Assembly (NCBI GenBank): GCA_025200525.1
Contig: CM045761.1
Coordinates: 76,165,551-76,229,550, forward strand
Reading direction: 5' to 3'
Source: Camellia lanceoleosa
Taxonomy: Eukaryota; Streptophyta; Magnoliopsida; Ericales; Theaceae
Length of the DNA: 64,000 nucleotides
Position 1 is the first letter of the stretch. Each line of letters begins with the position of its first letter. Below, piece by piece: positions 22,201 to 34,351 of this stretch. The translations under genes were made by a program, and so were the position numbers. The notes under the pieces are model-generated. The model did not search any database. It saw only the letters and a program-made list of their open reading frames with translations, and had not been told where the DNA came from.

Positions 22201-25200
22201 TCCACATTTCATCTCACCGGCTTGGAACTACTATAAATCATGAATATGAAGACCTAGCTAATACTCAATCCTAACAAGTCAGGTTCTAATCTAAAGGTGA
22301 AAAGGCGGTTTTTCACAATATTGCTAGTGAAGAGGTTAGGGAATTCTAACTTGGCTTGACCTAGCCTAGTCACCCTATGCCTTTTTTTAAATAGGACCTA
22401 AGAAGCACAGACACTTCTAAGAAGATAACGTATCCGTGTCCTATCTATGTCGTATCCGTGTTGGACACCGACATTTTTTGGACACTTCCCCAGCACGTGT
22501 AAGACACTTTTCAAAACGTATCCTATTTTTTTATAGACCTGGACACTCTTTGGACACTTAGAGGACACACGTGTGTATCTCTCAAACACACGTGTCTGTT
22601 AATTAGACACGTGTGAAACTGATTATAAGTTTGAACAAAACAACTTAAGATACAATAATAAAACAAAAACCATATAAATTTGTAGGGATTAGTGTCATAT
22701 TGCATTTTTTATTATTTTTGAATGATATATTCATATATATAAGATATAATAAATATATAAAATTATATATTTTTTGTGTGTCCCCCATGTGTCGTGTTTT
22801 GCATTTTTTGAAAATTTGCTTGTCAGCGTGTCCGTGTTGTGTCACGTGTCCGTGTCCGTGTCCATACTTCTTAGACCAGGAGTCTAAAATTTGAAAGTTT
22901 AATTATGACATCTAAGCCTATCTAAACAACTAAAAATTATAAATGATTAGCACATGAGATAACCTGATCAAAGTTGCTACCTGTGGGCTATGTTACATGG
23001 ACTCAGGTATGGGGTGTCGGGTGCAGGTATGTATTTACAGGTCAGACTCATTAAATCTTAAATTTAAGGGTACGCAGACTCGGGAAAAAAATATCATATT
23101 TTTATATTTTTAGTCTAATAGGTGAGATAAAATGGTACTATATGTAACTTACAGTGTCAAAATGACATTTATAGTAATTTTACAATAATATGCACATATA
23201 ATAATTGTGTTATATACAATTATATAAGAAGTATCCGTTGAAAAATATCCGACACATATCCCATACCCTTGTCCGAGTGTCGGGTGTCCGACACGAGTAT
23301 TTGATCTATTTCGAAGAGTCTGTTTAACATAGCCTATGGGTGATTTCTATAGAGCATGTCCCCCAAATCTTAATTAAAATAACCTCCACTCTGAAAACAA
23401 AGTAATACTGTAATATAGATGTATAATTGAACCAATAGTAAAACTAACTTAAAAATGTATACACTTACATTATAATCCTCAAAATTGACTCAAATGTGAT
23501 TGTTTGAGCTCGTAGTGGGCCCTACGAACCCAACAAGTGCCAAACAAAGGGTTGGGCCTTGCAAGTAAGGTTTTTCTTTTCCTACCATTTTAACTTAATT
23601 AGAATGATATGAACCCCTTGGGTAGAACTTACCCTTGAAAATCGGCTTATAAGGGGACAGTGCTCAAGAGGCTTATATGTACATGGCCAAGGCCTATTAA
23701 CCGATATGAGATTGTAACATATCACTATGCTTTGTAGCTGACATCCACGACGGCCCACTCTATCGACACTGAACTGGTGGTAGCCCTTTCCCTTCTGGCA
23801 ACTTCACTAAACTATTAGTAGTCAACACCCATTTTTAGGTGTCTTAACCTAGTAGTCTATAGGTGGCCCCCTCCACAGCTCGAACTGCAAAGCAGGAGCA
23901 GCATCCATTTTTAGGTGTCTTAATCTAGTAATCTATAGGTGGCCCCCTCCGTAGCTCAAACCGCAAAGCAGCATCCGATACCATACTCGCATAGGTTTGT
24001 CTGATCCCATACTCATTGTGATGGCTGGCTTTGTTACAAAATAATACGAACTCCTTAGGTAGAACTTACCCTTGAAAACTGACTTGCAAAGGGAAGGTGC
24101 CCAAGAGGCTCATATGCACATGGCCAAAAGCCTGTGTTAACCGATGTGGGATCCGTAACATAGAAGATCAATACTGAGCAATTTAAAGTGGAATTACATG
24201 TAAGATAGATAAATGTATAAACAAATGAATGCAAAACATTGATAATGAAAATTAACTTATTTTATGTGCTTCAATTACCATCATGTTGAATTTTGTCTCT
24301 TCTTTCACCCATGTTGCCTTTTTTGTGTTGTTAGATTTGTTTTCCTTCACGAATATAGTTATGTTGAATCTTTTAAATATGCATTAAGCTCTACAGATTG
24401 GGACTTACCACACTTTGCTTATGATTTTTACCCAGCTCAAATGCTCCAATCGAGTTTACTATCCGTAAGTATAAATTTGGGATTGTTGTTTTAAATTGAG
24501 CATCTAGACTAGAGGAATCAAATTTATTGGCTTCTTGATTGTTGTTTATGGTGTTAGAACTAAATCAGCCATATACTCAAGTCTTTTAACATAATAAAGC
24601 ATGCCTAAAGAACTTATAATTTGCCATTATATTTATCTGGTTTCTCTTATTTAATGCCTTTTGCATCACAGATGGATTGTGGCCTGACTACAATGATGGC
24701 ACCTGGCCCTCATGTTGCACCCGTTCTAATTTTGATATAAAGGAGGTACTTATGTGCTGCTGCTGTTGTTTAATTTTCACTTCCCTTACTTCCCATGCCT
24801 GTCTAGTTAATAATGCTTTTGGGGGGAACATGAGATGGGGCTCTAGATGCATAGGGAACATCTTGAAACTAATTTTTTTGGCATGTGCTTATGGGGTATG
24901 GTGCATTGTTGCACCATTTAATAAAGAAACCATATGTAGGATGTGGGCACTTTGTTATAGATGCATGGATGTCTTCTTTAGAAGAGTAAGAACTCTGCTT
25001 TACTGCTTGGTAGTTAACTGTAGATTCGTTTCATCTTTAATTGAGAGAAAATTTAGTAACTAGTAGATAGAAATTGATTATTTCATTTGTAATATAGTCT
25101 AAAGTTGTGCTATTGAATTATATCTCCAAGATTTGTATTTTGTCTTCATATTTTGTAGAAGTTTTATTGGAGATTCAATATATTTAAATGATTGCATCCA

Positions 25201-28200
25201 AACTTGCAAAACCGCATCGTGAAAATGGTAATATAAATTATGGAGAAGAGAACTTGGCCCAAAAATTCCATTATTTTGCTAGAGTATGTGGAAATAACTG
25301 CAACTTCAAGACACATTAAACATAAAATTAACTATTCTGCTTTGGTAAAGATGTGTTTATACAAGATAAAGTGCATGTATAGTTGTAATATGAATTATGG
25401 AAGAAGTGCTTGAAAATCTTGAGAAACTTGGGTATATGGGTTCAAATAGGAACGTAGAAAACAATGGCAGCCAACATATATCCATTCTAGAAAAGTACTG
25501 GTTCAAAAAATCTATGATATGGTTAAGCAAAGATTTTAAGCTCATATACAAGTGGCTTTTACTTTCTTTTTCTTTTTCTTTTCAATTTTTTTAGTTTTAT
25601 GAAGCTTGATATTTATGTCTAACATAAATTCTAAAAGTGGTTTGGCTTTCCAAGTTGAATATTAACCATGTTTGCTTCATTTCTTTTGTAGATCTCAACA
25701 TTGCTCAGTGCCCTAGAGACTTATTGGCCATCTTTAAGTTGTAGTTTAGCGTCGACCTGTCATGGTGGGAAAGGATTATTTTGGGCTCATGAGGTCTTTA
25801 TTAATTGTGGGCTTTCTTACTAAATTTTCTGATTTTATAATATGGAACTAACAATCTTGTGTTTCTATCATGGCTGAATTGGGCGACATCCATTGCCAGT
25901 GGGGTAATCATCTTCATCCTATACTACATTACATTGTATGACAAATAGAATGTTTATTATGTAGAATTATATTGTTCTCAAACTAGAAGCTACTTCGATG
26001 CATGAAAAAGTTGTTGAAGCTATACATACAATACACCCGCAACAGCACTTATAGGGAAACAGATCCCAGAGTCATCTGAATTCTAGCTTCCCAATTCTAG
26101 AAGGAATACATTAATTGTTATAGATTCTCTTTTCTTTTTAGACAAATAATTAGAAATTGTGATAATGAGCTTAGGATGATTTGCTGCAAAGAGATCACTC
26201 AATTTGAGTGCATTGGCCTGTTGCATCGTCTTTAGTGATATGAATATACCTATCAACAGTCTTGCTGAACATTGATATTCGAGTTGTTTTGTTATGTGGC
26301 CCATCAAAATGATGAGTCCAAAAGGCAGTTATGAGTTGTGTGTATAACATTTTTTCCTAGGAAAGTAAGTGATGTTAAGATCATAAGGTACATTTTTTTT
26401 TTCCCCATATTAATCTCGTGCTTCACTTTTTGCTTTTGAATCACAGAAAAGCATGGAACATGTTCATTTCCAGTTATTCGAGATGAATATGACTACTTCT
26501 TGACAACTCTTAATGTCTATTTCAAATATAATGTCACGGTAAGATTTGGGTTATTTATCTTATTCTTTCAATATGTTTTGGACTAGGTTGTTCACTAAAT
26601 CGATTACTAAATTATATAGATAGCGAATGATCATGTTGTCTTTCTGTTACATGCATTTTTCCTTTTGTTCCTTGTTTGCATCGAAATTGATGTTTTTGTC
26701 AATTTTGCATCCCATGCTGGCTGCAGACATCAACGTTCTGTTATTGCCAAAGTGCGTTGTACTGCCACAAACTTTAAGCAAGTGAAACTTGCAGCTTCCA
26801 AAACTGTGTCAAGGGCTGCAAATGAACTGAGCAAAGCCGAATATCAGCTTGCTCGAGCTTGGCTCAGTTGAAATGAGTGCTGCTTGAGCTTGAGTCAAGC
26901 TTAGAGACCGTAGACCGAGCTCGGCTTGGTGGCAGCATGCTGTGCTTGTGAACCAGCTTGGTTGACAAGAGAATGGGTTTCAAAATCCAACTAATATGGA
27001 CACTCGTCAAAGTCTTGGTTGTCTTGGGTGGTAAATAGTGCAAAAGACTTCTTTGGTTCAACGCTAGTCAGAACATCATCAGCCAAACGTTTAAAATTTA
27101 ATACAATACAATAAAAAGTAAGATGCTGACAAGTCTTACAATAAAAGAAGTACTATGACATTACACCACAGGCATTGGCCAAACATTAGCTTGGTTAACA
27201 CAGTTGATTTATTATAAATATATATATGTATGTATGTATTTATAGTATGTAACGCCGTAGGGATGTTGAAAGCTAACAAAATGCTACTGAAATTTTTAAG
27301 AAAATACATATGTGCCCCTGCCACATGTTCACGAGCCTAATGACCTAAGCTTGGTCATTTTTGTTTCTTAAACGAGCCAAAGGATTAGGCTCGAGCTCAT
27401 TCAAGCTGAGCTCAAGCTATTCATAACTTCATGAACAGTTCGGTTTGTTAATGTTACTTGGAACATGGATAGTTTTGGTATGTGAATTGGGAAGGGAACA
27501 TGTTAAGCCACAAGATTTAAATTTTGGTATGATAGGGGTAGACTTCTATAGATTACAAGAGTTTTAAGGTACTTCTAGAGTTTTTTATTTTTTTAAAACC
27601 AAATTAATCATGTAGCGACACGTTTCTATGAGCACTTTAACCCATTTTGACGTTTTATCTTGTCAAAACTTTCACTCACCTTAGATTTTAATTTATTATA
27701 TTTGATTTTCTAATTCCTAAGGAAACATTTAGTAAATGTGTTGGAAAAAACTCTTTGGATTACTTTGGATTGCTAAATTTATCATTTTAAAACGAAAGTG
27801 TACCATGTTTCGGAGCATGCATTCCAAAATGTAATTCACTTCTGGTAACACTTTGCAACCCTAAAGGTTCGAAAAGAAGAGGAGGAAAAAGAAGAGTAGA
27901 TTAGGGGCTTTTTAAGGATGAGATGGTATCATCCTATTTTCAACTCAAACTAGATTTTCTCAAGTTTTTCTTGTGGCATAAAAGCAATGGAGACCATTAA
28001 ATAATATTCATTCAGTTCTTCATTATGTCCCTCAAGTTTTCCTTCTTTTTTTCCCCCCAATAAATCCAAAATTGTATAGGCAATATGTGCAACAAAGTTC
28101 CTGATTAATCTTTGTGGTCGTCTAAGCTAGGCCTTGAGTTTCACCTCAATATAGGGAGGCTTGATCACCTTGGAATTGCATTTATGCTTTGACTACAGTA

Positions 28201-29883
28201 GTTGATATTCTAATTCATATATGTTCCAGCCACGATGCCCTTTTCTTTGCTTTAATTTGAGATATCTTCTATTATGACCCGCATACATTGAATTATTAAT
28301 AGAACCAAGAAAAAATATTTCAAGCCAGCTTCCATGAAAAATTATTTTCTTTCTGATGCTGTAATTTCTCTTATTAAATCAACGACATTTTGTTGTTAAG
28401 GTGCTTGACATTGGCAAATCATTCATCTTATATTGGGTTTTCTTTGCTTTATTCATTTGACCATTAACTATATATTGCATTTATGACAACAGAAAGTTCT
28501 TAATGAAGCTGGATACATTCCTTCGAACTCTGAAAAGTATCCTCTTGGAGGCATTATTACCGCAATCCAAAATGCCTTCCATGCAACACCTTTACTTGTT
28601 TGCTCTAATGGTGCAGTGGAGGAACTCCGATTATGCTTCTATAAGGATTTTAAGGTATGACTTCTCTGCTGCTTAAAATCTTTTTGTTAGTTCCATACTG
28701 GAAACTAAACCTGCAATGTGTACGCATGTGCACATGGTGAGCATGTGTATGAAAATACATGCTCTGATACCGTCTGCATTTCTTGCCCAAAGGACACCAA
28801 TTAGGGGTCCTGGCCGAAAATCTATCTTAGACATTTGAAGATGAAAATATGTTCTGAAAAACTCTAGAAAAAAGGAAAGTAGATAAAAAAGAAAAACAAC
28901 ACATGTAACAGGATAAATTGATAGGGGCCATACCAAATGAAAACCCTTGAATTGAGTAGTTTATTTATTTATTTATTTATTTGTTTTTAGAGGATCTTTA
29001 TTGGAATATACATTTCTTTCTGAGTTTTCCATTCCATGTCGGAACTCTAATGCCTTTTGAAAGTTTATGTTATTTCAGCCTCGGGATTGTGTAATTGGAT
29101 CTGACATGCTTTCTTCTAAGAGCTCTTGCCCAAAGTATGTCAGCTTGCCAACATTCATATCATTAGGTAAGTTTCTTTCTTATCTGAATGATTACCTGAT
29201 CAAAGGGATATGAACGCATATAATGGGTACCAAATTTGTTATTATTTAAAATTAGGTAAATTACACGTTTACCCCATAAATTATGACCCTTTCTCACTCC
29301 AATCCTAGGAAAAATTTCTTATTTTGGTCCCTGAACTATCTTATTCTTCCCACTTTGGTCCAATTTCCAACGAACATTATACATTTGTAACGGAAAATGC
29401 CACATGGCTTGGGTTGACCCATACTTGAGAGTAACTTGCACTTTTACCCCCTAAAAAGTATGGGTTCCCGCTTAGGTTGAAGGAAATTTTCCCACTTTGG
29501 TCCCTAAACCCCCAAAAAATTGTTCAAAAAAAAGGAAAATAGTTTCCCCTCAAATAGTTTTGGGATAGACCTTTAAAAATAGATTTTAATACTTTGCATT
29601 CACACTTCTTTTCTAACATATAAACATAGGAAATGATTTCAGTATTATGATAAAATATGATACAAATACCGTAGTAGCATAAATAATGAATAAATTGTTT
29701 ACAATTTGGGTTTTACTAGAAAGTTTGGTTTATGAGGCTGGTGAATCATATCATCAAAACATTCTCTTGAAGTCCTATATCCAATACAAGTTCAATTTCC
29801 TTATTGTTTATCTCTCCTCACTTGCAGGGCTTGAAAATGGTGAGGATGCATTCTTATCATTGCCTCAAAATGAAGCTCTTTAA
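18074..29883 (+). CDS. RNS2: Ribonuclease T2 (RNS2-like, S-like RNase)
   Basis: Secretory-pathway T2 endoribonuclease; RNS2 orthologues act in vacuole/ER RNA turnover (family knowledge). Exons: 18074-18267, 24436-24464, 24672-24745, 25692-25793, 25900-25903, 26447-26538, 28493-28654, 29079-29166, 29828-29883. All introns are GT-AG and the total of 801 nt gives 266 codons plus stop with every phase consistent. Residues 1-29 form a hydrophobic signal peptide, followed by [15 protein letters not shown]. Conserved active-site motif I is FTIHGLWPDY (catalytic His75); motif II is FWAHEWEKHGTC (about 129-140; Glu133, His137). Later family hallmarks are [21 protein letters not shown] and SCPKYVSLP. 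Length matches plant RNS2 (about 260 aa). The start is the first ATG after a GA-rich leader (18050-18073). Intron 1 is 6.2 kb and TE-filled. Exon 5 is only 4 nt. The gene looks intact. Confidence 0.93.
19093..19405. mobile_element. Foldback/MITE element in RNase T2 intron 1
   Basis: The terminal sequences 'gcatctccaatcatttcatc' (about 19095) and its imperfect inverse 'ggggttggagatgg' (about 19393-19406) bracket an A/T-rich stretch with internal inverted 'catcaaatt ... aatttgatga' repeats and a long T run (19218-19243). It resembles widespread plant MITEs with GAGCATCTCCAAC ends. A similar terminus appears alone at about 49613. Confidence 0.6.
20815..20880. repeat. Alternating purine-pyrimidine tract (Z-DNA prone)
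   Basis: An (AT)n-(GT)n-(GC/AC)n-(GT)n-(AT)n run lies at about 20815-20880. It is almost perfectly alternating purine/pyrimidine, with a CG-rich core (gcgcgcacgcgcacgcgcac) flanked by TA repeats. It is inside intron 1 of the RNase gene. Confidence 0.85.
21527..21786 (+). mobile_element. Stowaway-type MITE
   Basis: 260-bp element with terminal inverted repeats CTCCCTCCGCCCCAATTTAT at 21527 and the inverse ...AAATGGGATGCAGGGAG ending at 21786. It is flanked by the TA target duplication (21525-21526 and 21787-21788). The terminal sequence is the classic CTCCCTCC of plant Stowaway (Tc1/mariner) elements. The short open frames at 21643-21933 lie over this element and are not genes. Confidence 0.88.
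22395..22873. mobile_element. Inverted-repeat element with 'ctaagaag...gacac' termini
   Basis: The left end 'cctaagaagcacagacactt' (22396) and right end 'gtgtccatacttcttagacc' (about 22854-22876) are inverted. The interior is rich in 'cgtgtcc', 'ggacac' and 'acacgtgt' phrases. Partial copies of the same family occur at about 21060-21130 and 46815-46970, so it is a dispersed repeat. Confidence 0.6.
22988..23335. mobile_element. MITE with 'ggctatgtta' termini
   Basis: About 350 bp bounded by 'ggctatgttacatggactc' (22988) and its inverse 'gagtctgtttaacatagcc' (ending about 23335). Subterminal 'gtgtcgggtg' motifs face each other. There is no coding content. Confidence 0.65.
23605..24160 (+). repeat. 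Two nested direct repeats in intron 1
   Basis: 'ggtagaacttacccttgaaa ... caagaggct ... tggccaa ... ttaaccgat' occurs at about 23620-23720 and again at about 24057-24160. Between them 'ttaggtgtcttaa ... ctataggtggccccctcc' occurs twice (about 23836 and 23913). The pattern suggests fragments of a retrotransposon duplicated with the segment. Confidence 0.7.
25900..25903 (+). other. RNS2: 4-nt microexon (TGGG) of the RNase T2 gene
   Basis: Exon 4 ends ...FWAHE (phase 0) and exon 6 begins AAAAGCATGG. Direct joining shifts the frame and destroys EKHGTC. Inserting TGGG, flanked by cattgccag and gtaatcatc, restores HE-W-E-K-H-G-T-C exactly and makes the total CDS divisible by three. The flanking introns are 106 nt (25794-25899) and 543 nt (25904-26446). 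Confidence 0.85.
26840..27450. repeat. Dispersed repeat with GAGCTCGGCT-type ends in RNase T2 intron
   Basis: 'cttgctcgagcttggctcag' (about 26848) and 'gaccgagctcggcttgg' (26912) on one side, and 'ggctcgagctcattcaagct' (27388) on the other, are inverted relatives. The interior is AT-rich with no recognised coding. It lies in the intron before exon 28493-28654. Confidence 0.45.
29243..29560. repeat. Non-coding dispersed repeat ('ttggtccctgaac' type)
   Basis: The phrases 'aaattacacgtttacccc', 'attttggtccctgaactatc' and 'cactttggtccaatttcc' are typical of a family of plant non-coding repeats, and a related stretch is at about 9360-9420. It lies in the last intron of the RNase gene. I could not define its ends. 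Confidence 0.4.
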
Positions 29884-32800
29884 AATCCTAGCGGAGTGTG
29901 TGCCATTCTATGAACAGTTGAGACCCTATGAGGCAAAATAACAAGATCGACAAATGCTCTGTTGTAACAATGTGTAACTTATGATTTTATTAGGAAATAA
30001 TGAAAAAAGCCGTCTTTTTAGTGTGGATCAAAAAATTCATTTGTGCTTTCGTATCTCAAGCTTTATTTTGGTTTGCTATGAAGATGAAAATGCTAATTGA
30101 TCATTCAGTTCCTTTATTTGATGGATGTGCATTAGGCAATCCAGAACAAACACAGGAGCACTGGGTGGGCAAGGAAATCATGGACCCTATGTGAATGTTG
30201 AAAGCATACACAACTTACACCAGGTCTGCTTGGTTATGGTTTGAGTGACTGTCAAGAATTCAATTCAACTAAAGAGGAAAAGGGTTACTAGAGTTAAATT
30301 ACCTGTTCGGTGAAGATACTTAGGATTGCATTTTTTTTTTTTTTTTTGAAAATATGCACAATATAACGTCGTGCACAATATAATGTCTTATGCGACAAAT
30401 AGAGTTTAAATAAGTTTAAAAAAAAAAAAAAAAAACACTTATCATCATAAAGTTATGGAAGACATGCTTTTAACTTCCGTTATTTGATTATTAACTTTTA
30501 GCTAATGAAAAGTTGCACTGAACAAGTCCACTATTAGTCTGGCTAAAATGCCAAACCATTGAAAGGGCTGCATTCTCAGACATTTCATCAGAAAAAAATT
30601 CCTGTAAGCCATCAGCCAAAGAAAACACAGAAGCATGGATTAGCATCACCTATCTTGTTGGAACCTACCTCTCTCATTTAATCTTATTTGGCCCAAACAT
30701 TCATCCAAACATTCACCTATCCTGTAATCTTATTCAGGTCTGATATTAGCATAAGCATGGTGCCATCAACAAAAATCTCAAATCCAATCTTCAAAGTGCA
30801 TGAAAGAAAGATGTCATATTTCCTTGATGATTCCATCAACTTCACCACACAAGGTGCAAATTCCAACAAGAGCGTTCCAGTTTCTGGTTTGTTCACTATA
30901 CAAACGTACACTTTGCAGGCCCCTTGTATTCAAAAGATAAAATACTATAAACTACATATATCAGTAGGCGCACGAAGTTGCTGTCTTCAATTCTCCTTGT
31001 TATTATTCTTCTTCCTTGTATAGAAAACAACTTATGCTTCCAGCTGGCTTTGCCTTGATTGGAAAACAGTCAATGAAGTATTGTCAAGAGAATATTGATC
31101 GATCAAAAACCAGAAGCAGCAGCAGCATCTGAAGAAGCTAAGATCTGCATGGCACATGGTAAAGTCTAGATGCAAATGATGAGGTTAAAACCATGGCAGC
31201 ATCAACCTGCATATTACAATCAAGATAATGAAAATTACTTTTAACTGCTCAAGGTGTCTTTAGCTCATCAAATATAATAAAAGAAATAATTGTTTAAATT
31301 ACATTGTACTCTCCTGAGGTTTGGAAAAAAATATAACAAGCTCTATAATTTTGACATAATACACCAATTTCCCTTTTAATAAGGATATATAAATGGAATT
31401 AATGCAGATCGTGTGAAAACACAAAAATAAACGAGATAAAATATACATTTCCTTTTCATCATCCAATTTGGTTCATCTGTAACCATTTTTTAAAGAAGAG
31501 GGAATTTGAATAAATATGAATGCAAGTATTTGATTTGCTGTAACATTTGAATTAGAATAAGAAAAATGAAAAAAATCAGAGTCCTGACTGAAGGAATTTG
31601 AATAAATTAATCCATGCCACAAAAGAATTAAGCCTCACCTCCCCACTTTGCAAAAATCAACTTCATCCATGTGGAAAAGCAATGCTTTGATAGGTGTTCC
31701 GGTAAATCCACCACCTACAAAACATCATAAATTTCATGTGAATTCAGAATGTCCACCTACAAAGTAAACAAAGTTCCATTTCATTATTAATCTCATTTGA
31801 CACACAAATTAATGAGAGCTTTTATTTGTATTAGCTAATTCAGAAAACATACAAATTCTACAAAAGCCAATGTGGAGTTTAGCAGTATAAACCCACTTAA
31901 ATGAAGTGATTCACCAAGTTTCTGATATATAAATGAAAAAAAAAATTAATAAACATGGACACCAAAAAAGACTTTTTGATCCAAAAGAAGCCTAAATCGA
32001 CAATGAAGTGTTGAAGTCATAAAATTCAAGCATATCACGCAGCTAGTACTCTTTTATACGTTCTTCCCTGATGCACAGTGCTTACTTCATGTATTTGCTT
32101 TCTCTTGGTACACAAGTCCCTTAAATAATAGTAAATAGTTCCCAATCAAAGCCAGCTCTTAAAAAAGGATTGCATTCTTTTGTTTGACAACCCGAGCATT
32201 CGCAATTCTGCCAAGCAATGGCTCCAAAGGAGGCAACAGATTCATCATTCCCAGCATCACTCCAGGTTTGTTCAGATAGAAATAGTGGAACCATTTTATG
32301 CATGAAACATCAAATGTTGAAAGTAAGCAAGATCCAAGTTCAAATAGAGACAACACGAAACACAACAGATAGAATTTACTAAAAGAAAGCAGATTCAACA
32401 TTGAATATGACAGTAAAGCCTAGAGATCAAGGTTTGGTTGTGCCCCTGAAACTGAATCTACAATCTAAATAGAATAAAAATGAGTTCTGTTCTGTCCCAC
32501 AAAATATGCCACAATCTAACCAAACATGGATACCAAACCCTTGGTAAGAAAAGGTAATGTTCTAAATTATTAAAAAAAAAAGAAGGAAGAAAAAAGTGCA
32601 AAACTTGAGACAGCATAGGCATAGATAATAAGTGAAAGTCTCAATTGACATGAAAAGCAAACACATGTTGGATATAAATCTGAATAAAATTTTTGTGTTT
32701 ACTTCTAATATGAAACTAGATTTAACCTACTAGTTACTGGGCCTGAGGCAACCTTTACTGCTCACTCTACCTACAAGCCTCCGTCAGGTGAGGTTTGGCA

Positions 32801-33397
32801 ACCGCTTTTTTAGCGGTATTTTTGTTGGGTTTTCTTTTTTGTCTTTTAATAAACTTCTTTTTTTTAAAAAAATTTTTGAAAAATTCTACACTTTCAGGTT
32901 CTACTGAATAGATGGACCTGAAAAGTTCTAAAAGAATTTAAAAACTTAAAAAAAGTCCACTAAAGACAAATAAACAAAAACAAAAATGTCAAAAAAGTTA
33001 TGCTTTAGATCTTTCTAGACTAGATAGACCAGAAAAGTAAAAAAATTGACACAAATTTATTATAAAAAAAAAAAAATCACTAGAAACAGAAATTCAAGGA
33101 AAAAAAAATGTGGATTTTTTTAACTGTTCCCAAACAGTTTCTAATTTCGAAGCATATTTTTCAAAACATTGTAAATCATCTGGACTCTGGTTTAGTCTTC
33201 TTTAATCTTGGATATTAGTTCATTTTAGAACCATGGAGGGTTTTGGCAAGTCTATTGGCATCTTATCTTGCATTCTCTTGTTGATACTAAAGAATAGCAG
33301 GATTAGTTAAGAATTCAAATGGGTTTTTAACCTAGCAGTTAGTGCAACTCTATTTGTTGAACCGAAGCTAACCTAAGAACCCATTTTCAATTGCATG
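29884..33397. other. 3' flank and intergenic region; possible unidentified coding remnants
   Basis: 29884-30200 is presumably the 3' UTR of the RNase gene. Two stretches look weakly protein-like but match nothing I recognise. One is 30717-30990, open on both strands. The other is on the minus strand: 32300-32159 (GVMLGMMNLLPPLEPLLGRI) and 31730-31635 (VVDLPEHLSKHCFSTWMKLI), the latter after an acceptor-like tttgtag and closed by TAA. They may be remnants of one decayed gene; no function is assigned. The rest is AT-rich with poly-T/A runs near 30330 and 30420. Confidence 0.3.
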
Positions 33398-33405
33398 CTT
33401 GTGGT

Positions 33406-34230
33406 TAGGGGTGTACATATTACCGCCGAAACCGTCGAAACCGCCAAAACCGCACCGAGCCGCATCGCCAAGGAAAATTCGTTATTATTTGCCAATCGAA
33501 TCGCCGATTTTTGGTAAGAAAAATGGCAAATTCTAGTGACACTTTTATCAATCCGCCGGTTTTTATTTTTCTTCCAAACCGCACCAACCCGCACCGCTAT
33601 TAAATCATGTTTTATAAGATTCTAAAAATTCTTTTTTACTTAAGTTTGCTTGTTGTTCTATACCTTAGAATATAATATTAGATTACTGCTCGAGGGGAAT
33701 TCAAGATGTCAGTAATCCAAAATAAAGTTGGATTCCAATTCACCTTTTTTTTTTTTTTTTTTTGGCCATGTTGCAAACTTGCATCAGCTCACTTTTCAAT
33801 CAAATACTTTTCAACAGTAAATATTTTCAATATATTGTAAACCCTGAATGATATTAATTTTATGTATTGTATTTGATCATTGTAGCTTCCACAGATGCTT
33901 ATAATGAACTGATGACATAGTTGTTGATATTATCATGTTATTGCTACACTTGCTGCATCAGAAGAAAGTTTCGCAAGATGCTTAACATCACAGTATCTCT
34001 CGTTTTTTTTTTAACTCTTTGATTTAAGTTTTGTAATTTGAATTATATTTTTTATAAACCGCCAATCCGCCCGAACCGCCAAGACAAATCCGCCATTATT
34101 TGCCAACTGAATCGCTGATTTTTGATAAAGAAAATGACAAATTCTAGTGACATTTTTATCAATCCGTCACCCGTCATACGGTTTTTATTTTTCTCTTAAA
34201 CCGCACCGACCCGCACTGCGCACACCCCTA
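33406..34230. mobile_element. hAT-type non-autonomous element with 8-bp TSD
   Basis: Bounded by TAGGGGTGTAC (33406) and ...GCGCACACCCCTA (34230), an inverted pair, and flanked by the identical 8-bp duplication cttgtggt (33398-33405 and 34231-34238). The subterminal regions contain repeated 'aaaccgcc / aaccgcacc' motifs facing inward. 825 bp, no transposase. Confidence 0.9.
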
Positions 34231-34351
34231 CTTGTGGTATAAAGCCACCAACTCTAGGATGACATGAGATAAGAGAGGAATACTAAAGAAAAAAAGCCAA
34301 AGTAAAAATACGTAGGCTAGAATTAGTCTAAGTTGAGTTTTTTCACTCGCT

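Larger units (their letters stand above)
20265..24245 (+). repeat. Diverged segmental tandem duplication in RNase T2 intron 1
   Basis: Unit 1 (about 20265-21965) and unit 2 (about 21990-24245) share blocks in the same order. Examples are 'gattttgatctaggaaaaga' (20300) with 22030; 'gggcttttaaagg' plus a GAA-rich run (20340) with 22070; 'atgtataattgaa' (20748) with about 23420; 'tgattgtttgag' (20911) with 23500; and 'gatcaatactgagca' (24170) with 21880. Different transposons interrupt the two units, which inflates and separates the matching blocks. Confidence 0.65.

Noticed and set aside
24264..25063. 76- and 128-aa frames on +
   Set aside because: They contain RNase T2 exons 2 and 3 read through into introns; only 24436-24464 and 24672-24745 are coding.
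28740..28800. Possible antisense PBS (gctctgatacc)
   Set aside because: Only 11 of 12 bases match and no LTR end adjoins it; not enough to call an element.
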